Shown piece after piece: positions 41,321 through 50,351 of a stretch of 64,000 bases of DNA (its first letter is position 1; every line of letters starts with the position of its first letter). A program made the position numbers and the translations under genes. The notes beneath the pieces are model-generated. The model saw only the letters and a list, made by a program, of their open reading frames with translations. It made no database searches and was not told where the DNA came from. The DNA comes from SG8-30 sp963710135 (GTDB lineage Bacteria; Pseudomonadota; Gammaproteobacteria; Steroidobacterales; Steroidobacteraceae): assembly GCA_963710135.1 (NCBI GenBank), contig CAVPYY010000003.1, positions 248,001-312,000 of the forward strand, written 5' to 3'.

Positions 41321-41347
41321 AGGGGGCGTGCCCGACGCACGCCCCCT
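41321..41347 (-). terminator. Intercistronic hairpin between beta-helix lipoprotein and TonB receptor genes
   Basis: AGGGGGCGTGC / GCACGCCCCCT, a perfect 11-bp stem with a 5-nt loop and no T-run. Probably an mRNA-stabilising or partial terminator element that lets the upstream gene be expressed more than the receptor. Confidence 0.55.
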
Positions 41348-41395
41348 GCCACACTTGCTCGGCCTGACGCCGTCCGGACCTGCCGTGGCTGCTCC

Positions 41396-43004
41396 TTACG
41401 GGGCGAACCACAGCGGCTGGTCGGCGTTGTTGGCCCGCAGGCCGAACGCCCACGGGGCGGTCCAGTCGTCACCCGCCTGCACGGCGCCGAGGCCCGCACC
41501 CGAGCGCACCGTGGCGTCGCTCGCGTCGATGATGTTGGCTGCGGTGTAGAAGGTGCCGGCCTGCAGCACGCGCACGTTGGCGTTGGTCGGCGTCGTTGAT
41601 GACGGTGTTGGCGACGTTGAACGCGTAGGTGGCACCAACGGTGCTGGTGTTCAGCAGCCAGTTGAGCACCGAATCCCCGTTCGGCAGCGAGTCCGGCACG
41701 CCGGCGTCGACCTGGATCGGCGCCTCGCAGGCTACGATGGTGTCGCTGACGCTGAAGTTGGCGCCGTTCTGGGCGAAGGTCTTCGAGACGTCGGCCGGGC
41801 CGTCGATCTCGAAGCACTCGTTCGAGGTCAGCCCGTTCACGGTCGTGCCGTAGCCGGAGTAGATGATGCTGTTCTCGAGCACCAGCTTGCCGCCCTGGCG
41901 GACCAGCACACCCTCGGAGTCGCCGTGCGTGTTCACGTCGCTGTTGGAGGTGATGCAGGTCATGTTGCGGATGGTCGGCTCGGTCAGGGGCGCCAGGTCA
42001 GCCGGCGTGCCGGCGTTGGTGCGGCCCTCGCCGACGTTGTCGCCCTCGATGCAGCGGTTGCCGTCGGACTGCCAGTGGATGATCAGCGCGTTCTCGATGG
42101 TGCCGACATAGCCGTCCGAGTAGTCGAGCGAGTCGTCGCGCACATACAGCACGACCACGTTGTTGACGTTGACGGCGCCGCCGAAGAACTCGAGGCCGTC
42201 GTCGAAGGTGCTGTAGACCTGCACGTTCTCGACCACGGTGCCCGAGCCCACCGCGTTGAAGGTGATGCCGTTCAGCTCGTCGCCCGGCGCCACTTCGAAG
42301 CCCGTGTGCTTGACGATCACGTAGCGCAGCACGCCCGAGCTCTCGGTGTTGTCGTTGCCACCGTAGTTCGACGGCTGGCCCTCGGTGACCACGTGGCAGG
42401 TGTTGTTGGCGCGGTCGGTGTCGGAGCAGTTGTTGGTGATGCCGTTGCCGTTGATCTGCACGCCGCCCCACTGCGACACGTCGTTGGCGCCGGCGGTGCC
42501 AGCCACCAGGTCGGTGAAGGAGGACAGCACGATCGGCGCCGACGGCGAGCCGTTGGCGATGATCTGCGAGCCGCGGTTGATCAGCAGGTAGTCGGCCGAA
42601 TCGAGGAATGCGAGCTTGTTGCCCGCTGCAATGGTCAGCTTGGGCCCGGTGCCGCCGGCCGGCGCCGCGCCGGAGCTGACGTTCTGCCCGACGAACAGGC
42701 TGTCCTCGAAGATGTGCACGCCCGAGATGAAGGGGATGGTCACGTCGACCAGCAGCGGGTTGGCCACGCCCACGAAGTCCGAGCCGTACACGCAGTTGGT
42801 GCCGTCGAAGGTGCCGCGGCGCACTTCGGTGGAATTCGGCGGGGTGTAGGACGCGCAGGGGTTGGTGCCGCCGCTGCCCGAGTTGTTGACGCTGTTGTCC
42901 ACCGAGTTGTCGACCGTCGACACGTTCAGGTCGATCCCGCCGCCATCGCAGGCCGCCAGGCCGGTCAGGACGGCACCTGCAAGAAGCAATCGGCTGATCT
43001 TCAT
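41396..43004 (-). pseudogene. Right-handed beta-helix surface lipoprotein with C-terminal frameshift
   Basis: From ATG 43004, about 535 codons. Lipobox LTGLAAC, then a linker rich in N, S and V and a long series of beta-helix-like strands (FTDLVAGTAGANDVSQWGGV, VVENVQVYSTFDDGLEFFGG, ENALIIHWQSDGNRCIEGDN). The last 80 residues continue in another frame after about 41593 (VRVLQAGTFYTAANIIDASD to QPLWFAP). Such proteins commonly pair with TonB receptors and may capture the ligand outside the cell. No catalytic motif. One single-base error explains the break. Confidence 0.8.
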
Positions 43005-43189
43005 TACTGCGCTCTCCAGCTGCTGTTTGGTTCAGTTCACTGGCGAGCTGTTGGCAGGAGGTCGCGGAGGCGCCGGACGCCACGCCGCCCTGGCGTTTCG
43101 GCGCCTGGCGCGTGGGCTGTGCTCCCTCCGGTTCCCTCACCGAACAGCATCGCGGGACCGAGACGGTAGTGGCCGGGTCTTGCAGTCGC

Positions 43190-43218
43190 GTGAAACCAAC
43201 GTGACGGCCACGTGACGG
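43190..43218 (-). promoter_or_regulatory. Pho-box-like triple direct repeat
   Basis: On the minus strand, CCGTCAC-GTGG-CCGTCAC-GTTG-GTTTCAC: three 7-mers at an exact 11-bp period, the architecture of PhoB sites (TGTCA core with 4-bp spacers). It sits about 190 bp upstream of the lipoprotein gene start within a 345-bp non-coding gap (43005-43349). No other element in the gap is clear. Confidence 0.6.
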
Positions 43219-43349
43219 TTTTTGCAGCGCACTTGGAGGACGGTGCTGTAACACGTTGATTCTCTGTGCAACGATGTCAACCGGCGCGAGGCGAGTTTCA
43301 GCAGCCTCGTTGTTGGGTAAACTGCGCCGCCTCAAGCCGAGGAGTCCCC

Positions 43350-44969
43350 ATGCGACCCCACCACCTCCTGCCAGCCGTCATGCTGGCGCTCTGCCCACTT
43401 TCTGCGGTGGCCTACGACGCGCCCGTCGTGGACCCGCGGGCCATCCGCGCGCACGTCGAGTTCCTGGCCGACGACCTGCTCGAAGGCCGCGCCACCGGCT
43501 CGCGCGGCTTCGACATCGCCGCGCGCTACGTCGCGACCCAGTTCGAGCTGGTGGGCCTCGAGCCTGGCGGCGTCGACGGCACGTGGCTGCAGCCGGTGTC
43601 GCTGACCGAGGCCACCCGGGTGATCCCCGCGGCGACGGCGGCGATCGAACTCGACGGCCAGCGGACCGAGCTGGTTCCTGGCGAGGACTTCATCCCGGGT
43701 TTCGGCTACTTCGGCTCGCTGGCGGAAGTCAGCGGTCCGCTGGTCTTCGTCGGCCACGCCATCACTGCGCCGGAGCTGGGCTACGACGACTTCGCCGGCG
43801 TCGACGTGACCGGCAAGATCGCGGTGGTGCTGTCTGGCGCCCCCGCCTCTTTCCCGAACAGCCAGCGCGCCCATTATTCGCGCGAGAAGGTCCGCGAACT
43901 GGTCCGCCGCGGCGCGATCGGCATGGTCTGGATCAATACGCCATCCGACGAGAAGCGCTCGCCCTGGGCGAAGTCCGTGCAGCTGTCGTGGGTGCCTAGC
44001 ATGCGGCTGCTCGACGCAGCGGGTGAGCCCGTTGACGCCTATCCGCAGATCAAGGCCAGCATGTCGCTCAACCTCGCCGCCGCCGACAAGCTGTTCGCCG
44101 GCTCCCCTGTGCCGCTCGAGGAAATCTGGTCCCAGGCCGAAGCCGGCATCCTCAAGCCCTTCGACCTGCCTGCGACCCTGACGCTGCGCACCCGCTCCGC
44201 GCAGGGCAAGGCCGAGAGCAACAACGTCATCGGGCTGTTGCCGGGTTCGGATCCGGTATTGAAGAACGAGTACGTCGTGTTCAGCGCGCACCTCGACCAC
44301 ATCGGCCGCGGCGCGGCGGTGAACGGCGACACCATCTACAACGGCGCCCTCGACAACGCGAGCGGCATCGCCGTGATGATCGAGGCGGCCCGCGTGCTGG
44401 CGGCGGCCAGGCAGCGGCCGAAGCGATCAATCCTGTTCGTCGCGGTGACCGCCGAGGAGCGCGGCCTGCTCGGGTCCAAGCACTTCGCCATGAACCCGAC
44501 CGTGCCCAAGGACGCGATCGTCGCCAACGTCAACATGGACATGCCGGTGGTGCTCTATCCGGCCGCCGGCTTCACCGCGTTCGGCGCCGAGCACTCGACG
44601 CTGGGGGCGGTGGCGGAGAAGGCGCTCGAGGCCGAGGGCCTGATCATGGCGCCGGACCCCACACCCGAGGAAGTCATATTTGTGCGCAGCGACCAGTACT
44701 CGTTCGTGCGCGAGGGCATTCCGGCCATCTATCTCGACGACGGCAAGGTGTCGAGCGATCCGAACATCGACGCGCTGCAGATCTTCAGGAACCACATGCT
44801 GGTCGACTACCACATGCCGAGCGACGAGATCGACCTGCCGATCAACTGGGACTCGATGGCCGCGCTGGCGCGCGTCAACGTGCGCATCGCCCGGCTGGTC
44901 GCCGACGACCCGGTGCGCCCGAGCTGGCTGCCCGGCGACTTCTTCGGCGAGACCTTCGGCAAGCGGTAA
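43350..44969 (+). CDS. Secreted M28 family metallopeptidase
   Basis: 539 residues from ATG 43350 (SD GAGGAG). Signal peptide ending near VAYDA. A protease-associated domain is inserted at about 130-240. M28 zinc ligands occur in SAHLDHIGRG (His), YNGALDNASG (Asp), VAVTAEERGLLGS (catalytic and metal Glu), ANVNMDMP (Asp) and DYHMPSDE (His). All five are present, so it should be an active di-zinc aminopeptidase in the periplasm or outside the cell. Confidence 0.93.
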   Translation: MRPHHLLPAVMLALCPLSAVAYDAPVVDPRAIRAHVEFLADDLLEGRATGSRGFDIAARYVATQFELVGLEPGGVDGTWLQPVSLTEATRVIPAATAAIELDGQRTELVPGEDFIPGFGYFGSLAEVSGPLVFVGHAITAPELGYDDFAGVDVTGKIAVVLSGAPASFPNSQRAHYSREKVRELVRRGAIGMVWINTPSDEKRSPWAKSVQLSWVPSMRLLDAAGEPVDAYPQIKASMSLNLAAADKLFAGSPVPLEEIWSQAEAGILKPFDLPATLTLRTRSAQGKAESNNVIGLLPGSDPVLKNEYVVFSAHLDHIGRGAAVNGDTIYNGALDNASGIAVMIEAARVLAAARQRPKRSILFVAVTAEERGLLGSKHFAMNPTVPKDAIVANVNMDMPVVLYPAAGFTAFGAEHSTLGAVAEKALEAEGLIMAPDPTPEEVIFVRSDQYSFVREGIPAIYLDDGKVSSDPNIDALQIFRNHMLVDYHMPSDEIDLPINWDSMAALARVNVRIARLVADDPVRPSWLPGDFFGETFGKR

Positions 44970-45184
44970 GGCGCGGCAGTCCCGGAGCCTGTCGCGCCCG
45001 GCGGGCTCAGTAGTTCACGGGCGTCGCCAGGGTTCACGGAGCTTGCGCTGTGCCTGCCGGGCTGCCTTGTTCCGTGGCCGGGAATTGGCACCAGTGGGGA
45101 CTGGCTCCGCAGGCACCACCCTCATCGTTGCGCAGCCGTCCCAGCGGTGCCTGTCCCCTCCTGTGCCCGGCGGGCTCCCTACTT

Positions 45185-45238
45185 CCGTGGCCCCTTCCTC
45201 CGTTCGGGAAGCCAAACTCACTACGGAAGGGGCCACGG
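45185..45238. repeat. 14-bp perfect inverted repeat
   Basis: CCGTGGCCCCTTCC (45185-45198) and GGAAGGGGCCACGG (45225-45238) flank 26 bp. It is part of the 44970-45524 non-coding block and directly abuts the longer repeat copy A. Confidence 0.8.
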
Positions 45239-45524
45239 TCGTCTTCGCCCGCCTGTGGCGCTTACGCCTGATTCGTTGAGCCTCGATACGGAGGGGACAG
45301 GCACCGCTGGCACGGCCGTGCCGCAGGAAGCCTTGAGACTGCGGTGCCAGTCCCCGCGGGTCGAGGACGACTGTAGGCCTCTTGCGAGCGACTTTGGCTC
45401 GGCGGAGCGAGCAAGAGGCTCTACAGGAGTAGAGAGACCCGCGTAGTCGCGACGCGTTCCGCGGGGTGCCAGAACGGTGGCAGCACCTGCGGGGACAGTC
45501 CCCTGCGGGGACAGTCCCCGCGGT
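45239..45524 (+). repeat. Dispersed structured repeat, copy A
   Basis: About 200 bp nearly identical to the reverse complement of 53246-53447, plus two GGGGACAGTCCCC palindromes (45491-45503, 45507-45519). Contains a stem CTGTAG..CCTCTTGC / GCAAGAGG..CTACAG (45371-45426). Non-coding, with stops in all useful frames; no transposase nearby. The gap 44970-45184 before it carries degenerate GGGGACTGGC and GGTGCCTGTCCCC units of the same kind. Confidence 0.85.
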
Positions 45525-46505
45525 TCACGCCACCACCCGGCCGACCCGTTCCGCCACCCGGATCTCCGCTCGCGTGCCGGCGTTGAACTCCAGATAGTCG
45601 GACTCGATGCCATCCGAGAAGATCACGCCCTGCTCCGCCATGCGCGACGTGAGCGTCAACGACTTGCCGGCCGGGACCTGGCCGTAGACGAGCTCGGCCT
45701 GGGACGAGCGACTCGGAAACGGCTCGCGCACGGCAAAGGCAAGCGCCGGCCAGTCCCAGGGCTTCGGTTCGAACGCCCAGCGCACCTGTTGCCTCGCCAG
45801 GCCGGCCACCACCCCCACGGCGCCGGTCATGACGCTGCGCATCCAGCCCGTTGAGCCGAGCCCCGTCGAGACGATCAGTCCCGATGACGATTGCACTTCG
45901 CGGTGCTGGTCGAGTTGAATCTCATAGCGTGCAGAAGTGTGCGACCTCGGTCCGATGAACAGGTCATTGACCGCCCGCATCACCTGCCCGTCGGGCAGCG
46001 CCGCTTCGGCCATGGTGACTTCGCGGATGGCCGGCTCCCCGGCGAGTACTGCCGGCAGCAGCGCGTCGAACTGTTCCACCTCGTGGACCGCCAGCGCCCC
46101 GTCCCAGCGCGCCGGATCCGGGTTCAGGCCGATCAGCGGCTGGCCGTCGAGATACTTGAGGGTGTTGGCGACCAACCCGTCCTGTCCGAGTGTGACCACC
46201 ACATCGCCGGCAGCGAATACGAAGTTCGATACGAAGGACCGCTCGATCACCTGATATCGGCCGTGTTGCTCCAGCGTCCGGCGCAGTCCAGTGAGCGCCC
46301 TGCTATAGGTCTCGTGCTCCGCCACGTAGTCTTCGAAGTCTGCACCCAGGTGCTCGACGTAGAACCGCGCCTGTTCGGCGGTGTGATGCCGCGTTACCAG
46401 TTCCTCGTAGCGCGTGCGGCGCGTGATCAGAATTACCTTGCGCTCGACCGCCCGGTTGACTGGGGCCCGTGTCCGCGGCACCCCACTGGCGGGGTCGTCA
46501 TTCAC
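45525..46505 (-). CDS. NAD kinase-like protein
   Basis: 326 residues. DAGK/NAD-kinase fold: AAGDVVVTLGQDGLVANTLK takes the place of the GGDG motif (here GQDG), followed by LIGLNPDP, MRAVNDLFIGPRSHTSARYE and SSGLIVSTGLGSTGW. It probably binds NAD(P) or a sugar nucleotide and may phosphorylate it in the cytoplasm. The altered GGDG leaves activity open. It overlaps the upstream SPFH gene by 8 nt. The divergent NrtR-like gene supports a link to NAD metabolism. Confidence 0.8.
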   Translation of the reverse strand: MNDDPASGVPRTRAPVNRAVERKVILITRRTRYEELVTRHHTAEQARFYVEHLGADFEDYVAEHETYSRALTGLRRTLEQHGRYQVIERSFVSNFVFAAGDVVVTLGQDGLVANTLKYLDGQPLIGLNPDPARWDGALAVHEVEQFDALLPAVLAGEPAIREVTMAEAALPDGQVMRAVNDLFIGPRSHTSARYEIQLDQHREVQSSSGLIVSTGLGSTGWMRSVMTGAVGVVAGLARQQVRWAFEPKPWDWPALAFAVREPFPSRSSQAELVYGQVPAGKSLTLTSRMAEQGVIFSDGIESDYLEFNAGTRAEIRVAERVGRVVA

Positions 46506-47553
46506 GGCGCACCGCCAGCTTGGCCGGCTTGGCCTGGGCGGGCTGTGACCCGAGCAGACCCTGCAAGAGCTCTGGCGATACGTTCAGCTGCCCGATCCGC
46601 TCCGCGCGCTCCGCCAGCCCGCCGAACGCCTGGGCGATGAGCTGCGAGGGCTGCATGCCGACCGCCGCCAGGGCCTGTACCACCTTCGGGTCCGCGGCCT
46701 TGAGGGCCGCCATCACTGCTTCGACGCGATACGCCTCGGCCTCGGCCAGCACGCGGCGATTCTTCGCGCTCTGCGCGACGAACTGCTCACGGGTCTGTTC
46801 GAGCGTGATGTCGGCCTCCATCTGGCCCTGCGCCAGTTCCTGCTGGCGCCCGGCAATGGCTGCCTCCGCCTCCATCTGGGTTTCGCGCACGGTGCGCCGC
46901 TTGCGCTCCACCGCAATCTCCGTCTCCAGTTCGCTTTCGCGGATGGAACGCTCGTTCTCGACCGCAGCGTTGCGACGCGCGTGAATGGCTTCGTCCGCGC
47001 CCCGCAGGATCGCCTCGCGCGCCTCGGCCTCCAGCGCCCGGGCGGTCTCCGTCGTGGGCTTCACTGCGACGATCTCAACGCCTTGTACCTCGAGGCCGAG
47101 CGCGACGACTTCGGCGTGGCGCACCAGACCGGCCTTGACCGATTCGGCCAGCGCGTCGCTGGCGAGCAGCGCTGTCTTCAGTGGCAACGTCTTGATGAAC
47201 TGCTGAGCCAGCACTTCCACGGCGCGCACCACCCTCTCGGGCAAACGCTGGGGATCCTCGGCGTGATAGCTCCTGCCATCCGCAGCCAGCGTGAAATCGA
47301 GCGCAGCCGCCGTCTCATGCGGGCGGGCCACGCGAAACGCGACCTGGCCCTGAACCGTGACGGCCTGGAAGTCGCGGGTCAGCTGCTGAAACATGAACGA
47401 CTCGGTGCGACTGGCAAGCGGCACCGCCACCACCGAGCTGAGCGGCGCGAAATAGGCCAGCGCCAGCCCGGCCCCCTCGCGGATCAGCTTCCCGCCGCGG
47501 AACTGCATGAGATAGGTAGTGGGCTCGACCTTGACGAACTTGAATCCGAGCAT
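46498..47553 (-). CDS. SPFH/Band 7 domain protein
   Basis: 351 residues from ATG 47553. Beta-rich N-terminus, SPFH core (VTVQGQVAFRVARPHETAAA; GLEVQGVEIVAVKPTTETAR), then a long Glu/Arg/Ala coiled coil (about 195-285) and a tail. There is no clear N-terminal TM helix, so membrane attachment is peripheral or by hairpin. Flotillin/stomatin relatives form large oligomeric cages on membranes. Translationally coupled to the NAD-kinase-like gene. Confidence 0.85.
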   Translation of the reverse strand: MLGFKFVKVEPTTYLMQFRGGKLIREGAGLALAYFAPLSSVVAVPLASRTESFMFQQLTRDFQAVTVQGQVAFRVARPHETAAALDFTLAADGRSYHAEDPQRLPERVVRAVEVLAQQFIKTLPLKTALLASDALAESVKAGLVRHAEVVALGLEVQGVEIVAVKPTTETARALEAEAREAILRGADEAIHARRNAAVENERSIRESELETEIAVERKRRTVRETQMEAEAAIAGRQQELAQGQMEADITLEQTREQFVAQSAKNRRVLAEAEAYRVEAVMAALKAADPKVVQALAAVGMQPSQLIAQAFGGLAERAERIGQLNVSPELLQGLLGSQPAQAKPAKLAVRRE

Positions 47554-47600
47554 GGCGGCATCCTCCGTTTCGACACCCCGGGCGGGGTTGGCTGCCTTGT

Positions 47601-47639
47601 TAGTGGGGCTGTCCCACTTAGTAAGTGGCACAGTACCAC
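47601..47639. promoter_or_regulatory. Operator-like cluster between the NrtR-like and SPFH genes
   Basis: A perfect palindrome CCACTTA-G-TAAGTGG (47614-47628) is flanked by the half-sites TAGTGG (47601-47606) and CCACTA (about 47636-47641). All lie in the 106-bp divergent intergenic region, the position expected for a shared NrtR-type repressor site. Confidence 0.65.
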
Positions 47640-47659
47640 TACTCATGCTAGGATGCAAC

Positions 47660-48415
47660 ATGCCTTCGAAACGCCACGCCTCCGTCCACCCCACGCTCGA
47701 CTTCCCCCGCCCGCTGGTGTCGGTGGATCTGGTGATCTTCACGCTGCGGCCGGACCCACAGGATCCCGGCTCAGAGCGCCTGGCGCTACTGCTGGTCAAG
47801 CGCCCCGAAGTATCCGGCGAGCCGTTCCCGGGCCAGTGGGCGCTGCCCGGCGGCTTTGTCGACGTGGCCCGCGATGCCGACCTCGAGAGCTGCGCGCGCC
47901 GCAAGCTCAAGGAGAAGACCGGCGTGGCCTCACCCTATCTCGAGCAGCTCGGCAGCTTCGGCGACAACCGCCGCGACCCGCGCGGCTGGTCGACCACCCA
48001 CGTGTACTTCTGCCTGATGGCTTCGCAGGACGTGCAGCTGATGAAGGGTGAGAACGCCACCGACGTGGCCTGGGTGCCGGTCGAGGGACCCGGTGCGGCG
48101 CGCCAGCTGGCCTTCGACCACGCGGCGCTGGCCGCCGCCGCACTCGAGCGGCTGCGCGCCAAGGTGGAGTACACCTCGCTGCCCGCATTTCTGCTGCCTG
48201 GCGAGTTCACGCTCAGTGAACTGCAGCGCGTCTATGAAATCGTGCTCGACCGGCCGCTGGAGAAAAAGGCGTTCCGGACCCGCGTGCTCAGCACCCGGCT
48301 CGTGACCGAGGTGCCGCGCCAGCGCACCGGGGCCACCCGACCGGCCCAGCTCTATCGGCTCACCGATCCCGGCGCCCCGGTGTTCTTCGCGCGCACCTTC
48401 AGCCCGCGCGGCTGA
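47660..48415 (+). CDS. NrtR-like NUDIX-related transcriptional regulator
   Basis: 251 residues from ATG 47660. N-terminal NUDIX fold with PFPGQWALPGGFVDVARDAD and a degenerate box (ARRKLKEKTGV in place of REUxEExGU), so hydrolysis is unlikely. The C-terminal winged HTH is FTLSELQRVYEIVLDRPLEK. This is the NrtR layout, in which ADP-ribose or a related NAD metabolite is the effector. It is divergent from SPFH and NAD-kinase-like genes across palindromic DNA. Confidence 0.82.
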   Translation: MPSKRHASVHPTLDFPRPLVSVDLVIFTLRPDPQDPGSERLALLLVKRPEVSGEPFPGQWALPGGFVDVARDADLESCARRKLKEKTGVASPYLEQLGSFGDNRRDPRGWSTTHVYFCLMASQDVQLMKGENATDVAWVPVEGPGAARQLAFDHAALAAAALERLRAKVEYTSLPAFLLPGEFTLSELQRVYEIVLDRPLEKKAFRTRVLSTRLVTEVPRQRTGATRPAQLYRLTDPGAPVFFARTFSPRG

Positions 48416-48430
48416 GGCGGCACGCGCCCC

Positions 48431-49702
48431 TCAGGCCGCCGCGAGCGCCTGGTCGACGTCCTCGATCAGGTCGTCGACGTGCTCGATCCCGATCGACAGG
48501 CGCACCATGTCGTCGCTGACGCCCGCCTTCTCGAGTTCCGCCGGCGACAACTGCCGGTGCGTGGTGCTGGCCGGGTGGCAGGCCAGCGACTTCGCGTCGC
48601 CGATGTTGACCAGCCGCGTGAACAGCTTGAAGGCGTCCTGCACGCGCGTGCCGGCGGCGCGACCGCCCTTGACGCCGAACGTCAGGATCCCCGACGCGCG
48701 CCCGCCCATGTAGCGATCGACCAGCGGCTTGAACGGCGAGTCGTCGAGACCGGCGTAGTTCACCCAGCTGACCTTCGGGTGCGCCTTCAGGTGCCGCGCG
48801 ATCTTGACGGTGTTGGCGCAGGTGCGGTCCATCCTGAGCGCCAGCGTCTCGATGCCCTGCAGGATCAGGAACGCATTGAACGGCGACAGCGCCGCGCCCA
48901 TGTTGCGCAGCGGCACCACCCGGGCGCGGCCGATGTAGGCCGCCGGCCCGAGCGCCTCCGTGAACACCACGCCGTGATACGAGACGTCCGGCGTGTTCAG
49001 CCGCGGGAACTTGTCGGCGTGCTTCGCCCACGGGAACTTGCCCGAGTCGACCAGCGCGCCGCCGATGCTGTTGCCGTGCCCGCCGAGGTACTTGGTGAGC
49101 GAATGCACGACGATGTCGGCGCCGTGGTCGAACGGCCGGCACAGGTATGGCGTCGGCACGGTGTTGTCGACGATCAGGGGAATGCCGTGGCGATGCGCGA
49201 TGTCGGCCAGCGCCGCCAGGTCGGTGACGTTGCCGAGCGGGTTGCCGACCGACTCGCAGTAGATGGCGCGGGTGTTGGCGTCGATCAGCTTCTCGAACGA
49301 CTTCGGGTCGCGATAGTCGGCGAAGCGCACGTCGATGCCGTACTGCGGCAGCGTGTGCGCAAACAGGTTGTACGTGCCGCCATACAGCGTGGCGCTGGAC
49401 ACGATGTTGCGCCCCGCTTCCATGATGGTCAGCAGCGCGTAGGTGATCGCCGCCTGTCCGGAGGCGAGCGCCAGCGCGCCGATGCCGCCCTCCAGCGCCG
49501 CGACGCGCTTCTCGAGCACGTCGTTGGTCGGATTCATGATCCGGGTGTAGATGTTGCCCTGGACCTTCAGGTCGAACAGGTCGGCGCCGTGCTGGGTGTC
49601 GTCGAAGGCATACGACGTGGTCTGGTAGATGGGCACCGCGACCGCCTTGGTGGTCGGGTCGGGGCTGTAGCCGGCGTGAACGGCGAGGGTCTCTGGGCGC
49701 AT
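48431..49702 (-). CDS. metY: O-acetylhomoserine sulfhydrylase (aminocarboxypropyltransferase)
   Basis: 423 residues, Cys/Met-metabolism PLP family. PLP Lys in HSLTKYLGGHGNSIGG; N-terminal TLAVHAGYSPDPTTKAVAVP and IYTRIMNPTNDVLEKRVAAL are typical of MetY, as is the length. It makes homocysteine from O-acetylhomoserine and sulfide in the cytoplasm. I looked for a SAM or SAH riboswitch in the 145 bp upstream and saw none. Confidence 0.95.
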   Translation of the reverse strand: MRPETLAVHAGYSPDPTTKAVAVPIYQTTSYAFDDTQHGADLFDLKVQGNIYTRIMNPTNDVLEKRVAALEGGIGALALASGQAAITYALLTIMEAGRNIVSSATLYGGTYNLFAHTLPQYGIDVRFADYRDPKSFEKLIDANTRAIYCESVGNPLGNVTDLAALADIAHRHGIPLIVDNTVPTPYLCRPFDHGADIVVHSLTKYLGGHGNSIGGALVDSGKFPWAKHADKFPRLNTPDVSYHGVVFTEALGPAAYIGRARVVPLRNMGAALSPFNAFLILQGIETLALRMDRTCANTVKIARHLKAHPKVSWVNYAGLDDSPFKPLVDRYMGGRASGILTFGVKGGRAAGTRVQDAFKLFTRLVNIGDAKSLACHPASTTHRQLSPAELEKAGVSDDMVRLSIGIEHVDDLIEDVDQALAAA

Positions 49703-49847
49703 GCGCTGATTCCATCAATGGACGGGTGGAGGCGGCACGGTAGGGCAGCCGCGGCCGGAGAGCAACCGCGACGCCATCGTCGAAGGTGATGGGCTGCTAA
49801 CCGCGGGTTAGGTCACGGCGCGGCGTCCGGCGCCGGCCCGGCCTCGC

Positions 49848-50306
49848 TCAGGGGCGCTTGCCGACCAGGGCGTCGAGGGACCAGCGTCCGGCCCCGAACA
49901 GCAGCACCACCAGCAGCATCAGGCCCCAGAAATAGTGCTGGCCGAGCGCCGCTTCGAAGCCTTCGCCCAGCAGCACCTCGCGGTAGGACACCACGGCCAT
50001 GACGTTGACGGCCGCGAGTCCGAGCGCCGCGTAGCGGGTAAACAGGCCCGCGATCAGCAGCAGCGGGAACACGATCTCGCCGGCGGTGCCCGCCACCGCC
50101 GCGAGCCCGGGCGGCAACAGCGGCACGTGATACTCCTCGGTGAACAGGAACAGCGTCGTATCCCAGTCCATGAGCTTGAGCCAGCCGGACTTGAGGAACT
50201 GCCAGGCGACGTAGACCCGCAAGCCGAGCAGCAGCAGCGGAATGAGCGGGGCACTCAGGCGCTCCGCAAGCAGATTCCAGCGCGAAATGGTGGTCGCAAC
50301 GGTCAC
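49848..50306 (-). CDS. DoxX family protein of the bufferin operon
   Basis: 152 residues with four TM helices: PLIPLLLLGLRVYVAWQFLK with GWLK after TM1, then the AGTAGEIVFPLLLIAGLFTR helix. Last gene of the minus-strand unit bufA-bufB-bufC-doxX, 45 bp after bufC. DoxX proteins regularly close bufferin operons; their role there is not known to me. Confidence 0.92.
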   Translation of the reverse strand: MTVATTISRWNLLAERLSAPLIPLLLLGLRVYVAWQFLKSGWLKLMDWDTTLFLFTEEYHVPLLPPGLAAVAGTAGEIVFPLLLIAGLFTRYAALGLAAVNVMAVVSYREVLLGEGFEAALGQHYFWGLMLLVVLLFGAGRWSLDALVGKRP

Positions 50307-50351
50307 GCGTCTCTCCTTCGGGTACGGCAGGCCGGGGGCCGCGCCGGGCGA

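Noticed and set aside
49703..49847. SAM or SAH riboswitch ahead of metY
   Set aside because: I could not find the conserved core of SAM-I, SAM-II or SAH switches in the 145 bp upstream.
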